Positions 44,014 to 55,146 of a stretch of DNA of 64,000 bases are shown piece by piece (position 1 is the stretch's first letter; each line of letters starts with the position of its first letter). Made by a program: the position numbers and the translations under genes. The notes beneath the pieces are model-generated. The model was given only the letters and a program-made list of their open reading frames with translations, had not been told where the DNA came from and searched no databases. The stretch is from Antedon mediterranea (Eukaryota > Echinodermata > Crinoidea > Comatulida > Antedonidae). Location of the stretch: contig NC_092670.1 in the NCBI RefSeq assembly GCF_964355755.1, positions 25,001 to 89,000 of the forward strand, given 5' to 3'.

Positions 44014-44394
44014 GAGCTATATTTCCTATACCATCCTGGCTAGTTGAGAATTCTCAACTATTTTATGTTTTTTTCTACCTTTCTGGAAAATGATATAATC
44101 CAAATTGTATTAATACTACCAGTAGTAAACATTTAGAAACACTTGCATACCTTCACTCATTTTAGTTGCTTGTAGTTTAAGACAATCTTAGTGATATTTA
44201 AATGAAAACAATACGATAAAAACTATTGTGTCTGTATTTTACAAGACTATGACTTCCGTATAACGTGCATTGTGGGTACTTCAATTTTTATAGAAAAGCT
44301 AGGGAATCCTAATTTAGTAGGCAGCATATGGGGGCGGGGCAACCAAACTTGCTTATCAAAGCACAGTAAAGCAAAGGATAAAATTAATGTACGA

Positions 44395-47300
44395 TCCAGT
44401 TTAGCACTGTTCTCAACTATAGTCATTTTGGTATACTTGAGCACAGTGATAAGAATAGGATAAACTTAACAATATACAACAAATAACATTAATGTACGAT
44501 CCAGTTTACCACTGTTCTCGACTATAGTCATTTTGGTATACTTGAGCACAGTGATAAAGAATATGATAAACTTAACAATATACAACAAATAACATTCATG
44601 TACGATCCAGTTTACCACTGTTCTCAACTATAGTCATTTTAGTATACTTGAGCACAGTGATAAAGAATAGGATAAACTTAACAATATACAACAAATAGCA
44701 TTAATGTACGTACGATCCAGTTTAACACTGTTCTCAACTATAGACATGTTAGTATACTTGAGCACAGTGATAAAGAATAGGATAAACTTAACAATATACA
44801 ACAAAAAACATTAATGTACGATCCAGTTTAACACTGTTCTCAACTATAGTCATTTTGGTATACTTGAGAACAGTGATAAAGAATAGGATAAACTTAACAA
44901 TATACAACAAATAACATTAATGTATGATCCCGTTTAACACTGTTCTCGACTATAGTCATTTTGGTATACTTGAGCACAGTGATAAAGAATAGGATAAACT
45001 TAACAATATACAACAAATAACATTAATGTATGCTCCCGTTTAACACTGTTCTCGACTATAGTCATTTTGGTATACTTGAGCACAGTGATAAAGAATAGGA
45101 TAAACTTAATAATATACAACAAATAACATTAATGTACGATCCCGTTTAACACTGTTCTCAACTATAGTCATTTTGGTATACTTGAGCACAGTGATAAAGA
45201 ATAGGATGAACTTAACAATATACAACAAAAAACATTAATGTATGATCCCGTTTAACACTGCTCTCGACTATAGTCATTTTGGTATACTTGAGAACAGTGA
45301 TAAAGAATAGGATAAACTTAACAATATACAACAAATAACATTAATATATGATCCCGTTTAACACTGTTCTCGACTATAGTCATTTTGGTATACTTGAGCA
45401 CAGTGATAAAGAATAGGATAAACTTAATAATATACAACAAATAACATTAATGTACGATCCAGTTTAACACTGTTCTCGACTAAAGTCATTTTGGTATACT
45501 TGAGCACAGTGATAAAAAATAGGATAAACTTAACAATATAAAACAAATAGCATTAATGTATGATCCCGTTTAACACTGTTCTCAACTATAGTCATTTTGG
45601 TATACTTGAGCACAGTGATAAAGAATAGGATAAACTTAATAATATACAACAAATAACATTAATGTACGATCCAGTTTAACACTGTTCTCGACTATAGTCA
45701 TTTTGGTATACTTGAGCACAGTGATAAAGAATAGGATAAACTTAACAATATACAACAAATAACATTCATGTACGATCCAGTTTACCACTGTTCTCAACTA
45801 TAGTCATTTTAGTATACTTGAGCACAGTGATAAAGAATAGGATAAACTTAACAATATACAACAAATAGCATTAATGTACGATCCAGTTTAACACTGTTCT
45901 CAACTATAGACATGTTAGTATACTTGAGCACAGTGATAAAGAATAGGATAAACTTAACAATATACAACAAAAAACATTAATGTACGATCCAGTTTAACAC
46001 TGTTCTCAACTATAGACATGTTAGTATACTTGAGCACAGTGATAAAGAATAGGATAAACTTAACAATATACAACAAAAAACATTAATGTACGATCCAGTT
46101 TAACACTGTTCTCAACTATAGTCATTTTGGTATACTTGAGAACAGTGATAAAGAATAGGATAAACTTAACAATATACAACAAATAACATTAATGTATGAT
46201 CCCGTTTAACACTGTTCTCGACTATAGTCATTTTGGTATACTTGAGCACAGTGATAAAGAATAGGATAAACTTAACAATATACAACAAATAACATTAATG
46301 TATGCTCCCGTTTAACACTGTTCTCGACTATAGTCATTTTGGTATACTTGAGCACAGTGATAAAGAATAGGATAAACTTAATAATATACAACAAATAACA
46401 TTAATGTACGATCCCGTTTAACACTGTTCTCAACTATAGTCATTTTGGTATACTTGAGCACAGTGATAAAGAATAGGATAAACTTAACAATATACAACAA
46501 ATAGAATTAATGTACGATCCCGTTTAACACTGTTCTCAACTATAGTCATTTTGGTATACTTGAGCACAGTGATAAAGAATAGGATAAACTTAACAATATA
46601 CAACAAATAACATTAATGTATGATCCCGTTTAACACTGCTCTCGACTATAGTCATTTTGGTATACTTGAGCACAGTGATAAAGAATAGGATAAACTTAAC
46701 AATATACAACAAATAACATTAATATATGATCCCGTTTAACACTGTTCTCGACTATAGTCATTTTGGTATACTTGAGCACAGTGATAAAGAATAGGATAAA
46801 CTTAATATTATACAACAAATAACATTAATGTACGATCCAGTTTAACACTGTTCTCGACTAAAGTCATTTTGGTATACTTGAGCACAGTGATAAAGAATAG
46901 GATAAACTTAACAATATAAAACAAATAGCATTAATGTACGATCCCGTTTAACACTGTTCTCAACTATAGTCATTTTGGTATACTTGAGCACAGTGATAAA
47001 GAATAGGATAAACTTAATAATATACAACAAATAACATTAATGTACGATCCAGTTTAACACTGTTCTCGACTATAGTCATTTTGGTATACTTGAGCACAGT
47101 GATAAAGAATAGGATAAACTTAACAATATACAACAAATAACATTCATGTACGATCCCGTTTAACACTGTTCTCGACTATAGTCATTTTGGTATACTTGAG
47201 CACAGTGATAAAGAATAGGATAAACTTAACAATATACAACAAATAGCATTAATGTACGATCCAGTTTAACACTGTTCTCAACTATAGACATGTTAGTATA

Positions 47301-48260
47301 CTTGAGCACAGTGATAAAGAATAGGATAAACTTAACAATATACAACAAAAAACATTAATGTACGATCCAGTTTAACACTGTTCTCAACTATAGTCATTTT
47401 GGTATACTTGAGAACAGTGATAAAGAATAGGATAAACTTAACAATATACAACAAATAACGTTAATGTATGATCCCGTTTAACACTGTTCTCGACTATAGT
47501 CATTTTGGTATACTTGAGCACAGTGATAAAGAATAGGATAAACTTAACAATATACAACAAATAACATTAATGTATGCTCCCGTTTAACACTGTTCTCGAC
47601 TATAGTCATTTTGGTATACTTCAGCACAGTGATAAAGAATAGGATAAACTTAATAATATACAACAAATAACATTAATGTACGATCCCGTTTAACACTGTT
47701 CTCAACTATAGTCATTTTGGTATACTTGAGCACAGTGATAAAGAATAGGATAAACTTAACAATATACAACAAATAGCATTAATGTACGATCCCGTTTAAC
47801 ACTGTTCTCAACTATAGTCATTTTGGTATACTTGAGCACAGTGATAAAGAATAGGATAAACTTAACAATATACAACAAATAACATTAATGTATGATCCCG
47901 TTTAACACTGCTCTCGACTATAGTCATTTTGGTATACTTGAGCACAGTGATAAAGAATAGGATAAACTTAACAATATACAACAAATAACATTAATATATG
48001 ATCCCGTTTAACACTGTTCTCGACTATAGTCATTTTGGTATACTTGAGCACAGTGATAAAGAATAGGATAAACTTAATAATATACAACAAAGAACATTAA
48101 TGTATGATCCAGTTTAACCCTGTTCTAAACTATAGTCATTTTGGTAAAGAATAGGATATACTTCGAATAAACAGCAAATAACATTAATGTACGATGCCGT
48201 TTAATACTGTTTTAAACTATAGTCATTTGAGTATAATTAATCACAGATAAAGAATAAGAT
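44395..48260 (+). repeat. Satellite family B, left arm (~106-bp monomers)
   Basis: Monomers contain TTTAACACTGTTCTCAACTA, TAGTCATTTTGGTATACTTG, AGCACAGTGATAAAGAATAG and ACAATATACAACAAATAACA. The CACTGTTCTC/GAGCACAGTG pair forms a hairpin in each unit. Variant TGTATGCTCCCG recurs at 45031, 46303 and 47575, so a 12-unit (~1272-bp) higher-order repeat is superimposed. Confidence 0.95.
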
Positions 48261-49223
48261 CAACTTTAATACTATTTATTAAATAAAAAAAACTAATTCT
48301 ATATTAACACATATTATTTACATATACTTTCACTGCTGATTTCTAGTATAAACAGGCCATAGGCCTATACATGGCTGCAGTCGCGTGCTCAAATTTGAGT
48401 TGGTGTTTACCGACCGACCGACCGACATAGTGAGCTGTAGAGTCGCGTTTGCACGCTACTAAAAAGTTCACAAAAACCGTAGGACGGTCACAGGGGAGTT
48501 TGTTCGAAACTCCAACCCCTCCCCTGGCTATGCGTTTAGATTTTTCATGCCTCCTTTACAAACCAAGATTATTAGAATACTATTAGGAGGATCAAACACA
48601 ATTCTTGTTGCCAGATTTCATTGACATTACAGGTATGAAGTCTATCAATATACAGTACCGCTTAATACAATACTTGTTGAGGCCATATCCATCTATACAT
48701 TTTAGTGTTATTCCACTTTAAAAAAGTCGATTTATACCAATACTCATCAACATACGATATAACGATAGAATTTATTGCAACTTGTCCATATCGTATTCAT
48801 CTACAAATAAAGTGTCTATTACCGTACTTTTAAAAATCTATTTATATCAATACCTATCAACGTATGTACGTATGCATATTATATATACAAAAATATATAC
48901 ATCAACATAAATGTCATATAATCTACAGTCATTAGTGTTATTTCACTTTTAATATTAGTAAATCCAAAGGCAAAATACTGAAATAATAACAATGCTGTGG
49001 TCTCAATGGAGATACAAAAAAAGAAGCGAAAAGCTAAATCAAAACGATAAAGTAAAACAGCCAGAAAAGTTAGCAGAGTTTTCGGGCAACACTAGCCCTT
49101 CATCAGTGCAAGTGAGTGTACTTGTACAAGATATTGTTATTTAACGTTTAGTCGATTTATATCAATACACTCATCAACATATGTACGTGCAATTCACGTC
49201 ATATTCATATATCATCAATAGTG

Positions 49224-51118
49224 CGTATCCGGATATTCACCCCCTGGACATTTACCCCCCGGAAAACTACCCCCCGAACAACCACCACCTGGACCACTAC
49301 CCCCTTAGGACAACTACCCCTTTAGGACAACTACCCCCCGGACAAATACCCCCCGGACAACTACCCCCTTAGGACAACTACCCCCTTAGGACAACTACCC
49401 CCTGGACAACTACCCCCCGGACAATTACCCCCTAGGAACAATTACCCCCCGGACATTTACCCCCCGGACATTTACCCCCCGGACAATTACCCCCCCCCCC
49501 CCCGGTAATTACCCCGCGGACAACTACCTCTGACACAATACTCCAATACTCCCCGTAGGACAACTACCTCCTGGACCTGGACAATACTCCGAGGGAAAAT
49601 AATCTTTTAGGACAACTACCTCCGTAGGACAACTAACCCCTGGACAACTACCACCCAGAAAACTATCCCTTTAGAACAACTACACCCCGGACGGACAACT
49701 ACCACCCAGACCATTCAACAACCTGACGCTGCAACAGCGTATATAGGAATTAATAACTATATTTTAATTCGTTACTTTGACGAATTACTATTCATTATTG
49801 TAAACAAAAGTAAAAGATTGAACATAAATATAGCCTGGTATAAACTGAGGATTGTCACACATGATCATAGGATAGTCGAACGTATTATATAGTACTCCCT
49901 GTATTTACTGTAAAGACTGGGTTCGCTAATAATAATAATAATTTTTGCGTCAGGACAATGCTTCGATAACCACTGGTCTTAAAAGAATTAATTTTTGTCT
50001 CAAATTTGTCATTTGTATTTTTGTACACTTGAAGAATAATATCACTTTTGATATTTGACCTCAATGTTCACTCACCGAATAAACGGCGATCTTTAAATAA
50101 ATTCCCTCAAATAAACGGTGACCATGTCACTCCCATGACACATCATATGGAATAATCGGCGTCTATTTCCATTAGATTATACCCCCTCCCATTGAATAAA
50201 CAACTTTCTTCCAATAAATGTCCACCTAAAAACCACCTACAATAAACAGCCCAGGCCGTTTTTTCAATAAATACTGTACTTTAAATCTAGCACATCTAGG
50301 GTCTAGCGTGCTGTTAAACAGAATAATCGGTTAAAAACGGGTGTTTCGAAACTAGAGACCCGAGACCAGAGACCAGAGACCCGAGACCCAATACAAAAAG
50401 GGAGACCTAAATATACGAAAAGGGAGACCTAAATATACGAAAAGGGAGACCCACGTACGAAAAGGGAGACCCCACTATACGAAAAGGGAGACCCCACTAT
50501 ACGAAAAGGGAGACCCTAATATACGAAAAGGGAGACCTAAATATACGAAAAGGGAGACCAAATATACGAAAAGGGAGACCCAAATATACGAAATGGGAGA
50601 CCCAAATATACGAAAAGGGAGACCCACTATAAGAAAAGGGAGACCTCACTATACGAAAAGAGAGACCACACTATACGAAAAGGGAGACCCTAATATACGA
50701 AAAGGGAGACCCAAATATAGGTCTCCCTTTTCGTATTGGGTCTCGTGTCAGGTCTCTGGTCTCGGGTCTCTAGTTTCGAAACACCCGTTAAAAACAGATG
50801 ATTTCATTTTTACAGAAACCGGTCCTATATATTTGTCTACTTTTAGATTGGGGGTTGGGGGGGGGGCTAGTTGACCGGGGGGTAGTTGACCGGGGGGTAG
50901 TTGACCGGGGGGTAGTTGTCCTAAGGGGGTAGTTGTCCTAAGGGGGTGGTTGTCCGGGGGGTAGTTGTCCGGGGGGTTGTTATCCTAAGGGGGTAGTTGT
51001 CCTAAAGGGGTAGTTGTCCGGGGGGTAGTTGTCCGGGGGGTAGTTGTCCTAAGGGGGTAGTTGTCCGGGTGGTAAACATCCGGGGGGTAACTGTCTAGGG
51101 GGTAGGTGTCCTAGAACC
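49224..51118. mobile_element. 1895-bp nested foldback with C-rich tandem arms
   Basis: The left arm consists of CCCCCGGACAACTAC-type units (to about 49720), the right arm (50870-51118) of GGGGGGTAGTTGTCC, the reverse complement. CAATAGTG flanks it at 49216-49223 and 51119-51126, an 8-bp target-site duplication. The 49730-50330 interior is non-repetitive with no gene. Confidence 0.82.
50339..50786. mobile_element. 448-bp nested foldback, 9-bp TSD
   Basis: Ends GGGTGTTTCGAAACTAGAGA and its reverse complement; the arms continue GACCCGAGACCAGAGACC. The inside is an array of ~24-bp units TATACGAAAAGGGAGACCC. GTTAAAAAC flanks it at 50330-50338 and 50787-50795, a perfect 9-bp duplication. An open frame through the array is a repeat shadow. 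Confidence 0.9.
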
Positions 51119-51589
51119 CAATAGTGTACACTAATAGTGTTATTTCACTTTTAAAAGTCGATTTATATCAATATACTCATCAATAAATGTACTTGTCCAC
51201 GTCATATTCATCTACAATCAATAGTGTTATTTCACTTTTAAAAGTCGATTTATATCAATATACTCATCAACATTATGTACCGTACGTGTCCACGTCATAT
51301 TCATCTACAAATATTAGTGTTATTTCACTTTTAAAAGTCGATTTATATCAATATACTCATCAACATGTAAATCGTGTCCAAGTCATATTCATCTACAAAT
51401 ATTAGTGTTAATTTGACTTTTAAAAGTCGATTTATTTCAATATACTAATCAATATATGTAAATCGTGTCCAAGTCATATTCATCTACAAATATTAGTGTT
51501 AATTTGACTTTTAAAAGTCGATTTATATCAATATACTAATCAATATATGTACGTGTCCACGTCATATTCATCTACAAATATTTTAGTGT

Positions 51590-54500
51590 TATTATGTTTT
51601 TCATATTATCACTGTGCTCAAGTATATGAAAATGACTATAGTTGAGAACAGTGTTAAACAGAATCGTGTACATTAATGTTATTTGTTGTATATTGTGCTC
51701 AAGTATACCAAAATGACTATAGTTGAGAACAGTGGTAAACGGGATCGTACATTAATGTTTTTTGTGGTATTGTTAAGTTTATCCTATTCTTTATCACTGT
51801 GCTCAAGTATACCAAAATGACTATATTTGAGAACAGTGGTAAACTGGATCGTACATTAATGTTATTTGTTGTATATTATTAAGTTTATCCTATTCTTTAT
51901 TACTGTGCTCAAGTATACCAAAATGACTACAGTTGAGAACAGTGTTAAACTGGATCGTACATTAATGTTTTTTGTTGTATATTGTTAAGTTTATCCTATT
52001 CTTTATAACTGTTCTCAAGTATACCAAAATGACTATAGTTGAGAACAGTGTTAAACTGGATCGTACATTAATGTTTTTTGTTGTATATTGTTAAGTTTAT
52101 CCTATTCTTTATCACTGTGTTCAAGTATACCAAATTGACTATAGTTGAGAACAGTGTTAAACTGGATCGTACATTAATGCTTTTTGTTGTATATTGTTAA
52201 GTTTATCCTATTCTTTATCACTGTGCTCAAGTATACCAAAATGACTATAGTTGAGAACAGTGTTAAACTGGATCGTACATTAATGCTATTTGTTGTATAT
52301 TGTTAAGTTTATCCTATTCTTTACAGTATCACTGTGCTCAAGTATACCAAAATGACTTATAGTTGAGAACAGTGGTAAACTGGATCGTACATTAATGTTA
52401 TAATATTTGTTGTATATTATTAAGTTTATCCTATTCTTTATCACTGTGCTCAATACCAAAATGACTATAGTTGAGAACAGTGTTAAACGGGATCGTACAT
52501 TAATGTTTTTTGTTGTATATTGTTAAGTTTATCCTATTCTTTATAACTGTTCTCAAGTATACCAAAATGACTATAGTTGAGAACAGTGTTAAACTGGATC
52601 GTACATTAATGTTATTTGTTGTATATTGTTAAGTTTATCCTATTCTTTATCACTGTGCTCAAGTATACCAAAATGACTATAGTCGAGAACAGTGTTAAAC
52701 TGGATCGTACATTAATGTTATTTGTTGTATATTATTAAGTTTATCCTATTCTTTATCACTGTGCTCCAGTATACCAAAATGACTATAGTCGAGAACAGTG
52801 TTAAACTGGATCGTACATTAATGTTTTTTGTTGTATATTGTTAAGTTTATCCTATTCTTTATAACGATTCTCAAGTATACCAAAATGACTATAGTTGAGA
52901 ACAGTGTTAAACTGGATCGTACATTAATGTTTTTTGTTGTATATTGTTAAGTTTATCCTATTCTTTATCACTGTGCTCAAGTATACCAAAATGACTATAG
53001 TTGAGAACAGTGTTAAACTGGATCGTACATTACTGTTTTTTGTTGTATATTGTTAAGTTTATCCTATTCTTTATCACTGTGCTCAAGTATACCAAAATGA
53101 CTATAGTTGAGAACAGTGCTAAACTGGATCGTACATTAATGCTATTTGTTGTATATTGTTAAGTTTATCCTATTCTTTATCACTGTGCTCAAGTATACCA
53201 AAATGACTATAGTTGAGAACAGTGTTAAACTGGATCGTACATTACTGTTTTTTGTTGTATATTGTTAAGTTTATCCTATTCTTTATCACTGTGCTCAAGT
53301 ATACCAAAATGACTATAGTCGAGAACAGTGTTAAACTGGATCGTACATTAATGTTATTTGTTGTATATTATTAAGTTTATCCTATTCTTTATCACTGTGC
53401 TCAAGTATACCAAAATGACTATAGTTGAGAACAGTGTTAAACGGGATCATACATTAATGTTCTTTGTTGTATATTATTAAGTTTATCCTATTCTTTATCA
53501 CTGTGCTCAAGTATACCAAAATGACTATAGTCGAGAACAGTGTTAAACTGGATCGTACATTAATGTTATTTGTTGTATATTATTAAGTTTGTCCTATTCT
53601 TTATCACTGTGCTCAAGTATACCAAAATGACTATAGTTGAGAACAGTGTTAAACGGGATCGTACATTAATACTATTTGTTTTATTGTTAAGTTTATCCTA
53701 TTCTTTATCACTGTGCTCAAGTATACCAAAATGACTATAGTCGAGAACAGTGTTAAACGGGATCGTACATTAATGTTATTTGTTGTATATTGTTAAGTTT
53801 ATCCTATTCTTTATCACTGTGCTCAAGTATACCAAAATGACTATAGTTGAGAACAGTGTTAAACGGGATCATACATTAATGTTATTTGTTGTATATTATT
53901 AAGTTTATCCTATTCTTTATCACTGTGCTCAAGTATACCAAAATGACTATAGTCGAGAACAGTGTTAAACGGGATCATACATTAATGTTATTTGTTGTAT
54001 ATTGTTAAGTTTATCATATTCTTTATCAATGTGCTCAAGTATACCAAAATGACTAAGTCAAGAACAGTGTTAAACGGGATCATACATTAATGTTATTTGT
54101 TGTATATTGTTTGTTAAGTTTATCCTATTCTTTATCACTGTGCTCAAGTATACCAAAATGACTATAGTTGAGAACAGTGTTAAACGGGATCGTACATTAA
54201 TGCTATTTGTTGTATATTGTTAAGTTTATCCTATTCTTTATCACTGTGCTCAAGTATACCAAAATGACTATAGTTGAGAACAGTGTTAAACGGGATCATA
54301 CATTAATGTTATTTGTTGTATATTATTAAGTTTATCCTATTCTTGATCACTGTGCTCAAGTATACCAAAATGACTATAGTCGAGAACAGTGTTAAACGGG
54401 ATCATACATTAATGTTATTTGTTGTATATTGTTAAGTTTATCCTATTCTTTATCACTGTGCTCAAGTACACCAAAATGGCTATAGTTGAGAACAGTGTTA

Positions 54501-54650
54501 AACGGGATCGTACATTAATGTTATTTGTTGTATATTGTTAAGTTTATCCTATTCTTTATCAATGTGCTCAAGTATACCAAAATGACTATAGTTGAGAACA
54601 GTGTTAAACTACATCGTACATTAATGTTATTTGTTGTATAGGCCTATTGT
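51590..54650 (-). repeat. Satellite family B, right arm (reverse orientation)
   Basis: About 28 units reading CACTGTGCTCAAGTATACCA, AAATGACTATAGTTGAGAAC and AGTGTTAAACTGGATCGTAC, the reverse complement of the left arm. Confidence 0.95.
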
Positions 54651-54940
54651 TAAGTGTATTCTTTATTCTTATTAATTGTACTAAATTATTAAAAGAAACA
54701 GTAGTAAGCATAACATTTCCCCACTCCTACATTAGCATGGTAAGACATTGTAATGGTCGCAGGTGGCTCAACTTTATTACTGCAATGGGATGGACATGGT
54801 CCTTACCATCCAATAGGATTCCAGTAAATTTCCTTTACTACCAATCATAATTCAGTAATTAAATGACTCCTTAAGTTAACAAGGAAATCAGCCTATTTCA
54901 TTATACCGGTAGGCTTCGTAGTACAGGCGCACTGCGGTAA
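54651..54940. other. Right terminal part of foldback B, unique sequence
   Basis: Non-repetitive sequence between the right satellite arm and the terminal palindrome. It is not homologous to the equivalent left-end segment (44040-44390), so the ends are asymmetric outside the TIR and arms. No gene. Confidence 0.5.
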
Positions 54941-54987
54941 TAGTTGAGAATTCTCAACTAGCCAATTTGGTATATTTTATATACCTG

Positions 54988-55122
54988 CATCCGGGGACTT
55001 CACATCGCCGGCCATTTTCTTTCCTAGGTAGTACCAAAGCAATCTTTGGTAGTACGTAGGTAGCTGCTGTTGTTCTCCTCTCTCACCACCGCACCGGCAA
55101 ATTTGTTTCTTTTCGAAACAAG
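54988..55122 (+). promoter_or_regulatory. UQCRC2: Putative UQCRC2 promoter and 5' UTR
   Basis: GC-richer than its surroundings. Contains CGCCGGCCATTTTC with a YY1-like GCCATTTT (55011-55018) and a hairpin TACCAAAG-CAAT-CTTTGGTA. It lies between the foldback right end and the candidate exon 1. Function is inferred from position. Confidence 0.4.
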
Positions 55123-55146
55123 ATGATGTTGTCACGGTCCTGTTTA
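55123..55146 (+). CDS. UQCRC2: UQCRC2 candidate exon 1
   Basis: ATGATGTTGTCACGGTCCTG encodes MMLSRSCL and ends in phase 0 before GTGTAT, a weak donor. It completes a plausible presequence with exon 2 (KRFQSAQAATAQT). It is supported by position after a promoter-like stretch and by the TAGGCCTA patch that follows, as in the other two genes. Other upstream exons cannot be excluded. Confidence 0.5.

Larger units (their letters stand above)
48261..51590. repeat. Centre of foldback B with ~90-bp tandem units
   Basis: Units of about 88-93 bp with TAGTGTTATTTCACTTTTAA, AAGTCGATTTATATCAATAT and CATATTCATCTACAAATA are present on both sides of the nested element (about 48700-48960 and 51120-51590), in the same orientation. 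Near 48410 lies (CCGA)n-rich sequence. At 48970-49130 a non-repeat segment reads ATGCTGTGGTCTCAATGGAG and carries a hammerhead-like motif on the minus strand. Confidence 0.75.
44014..54987. mobile_element. Giant foldback element B (~11 kb, satellite arms, TSD)
   Basis: Left end AGCTATATTTCCTATACCAT, TGGCTAG, then the palindrome TAGTTGAGAATTCTCAACTA; the right end (54941-54987) carries the same palindrome and inverted TATACCA...TGGCTAG. CATCCGG(G) flanks the element at 44007-44014 and 54988-54995, a 7-8-bp target-site duplication. The arms are ~106-bp satellite arrays in opposite orientation (44395-48260 and 51590-54650) around a central ~3.3-kb part that contains two further nested elements. 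No transposase is visible. The organisation resembles FB and TU foldback transposons. The element begins ~1.6 kb after SRP68 and ends ~136 bp before the candidate UQCRC2 start. Confidence 0.82.
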
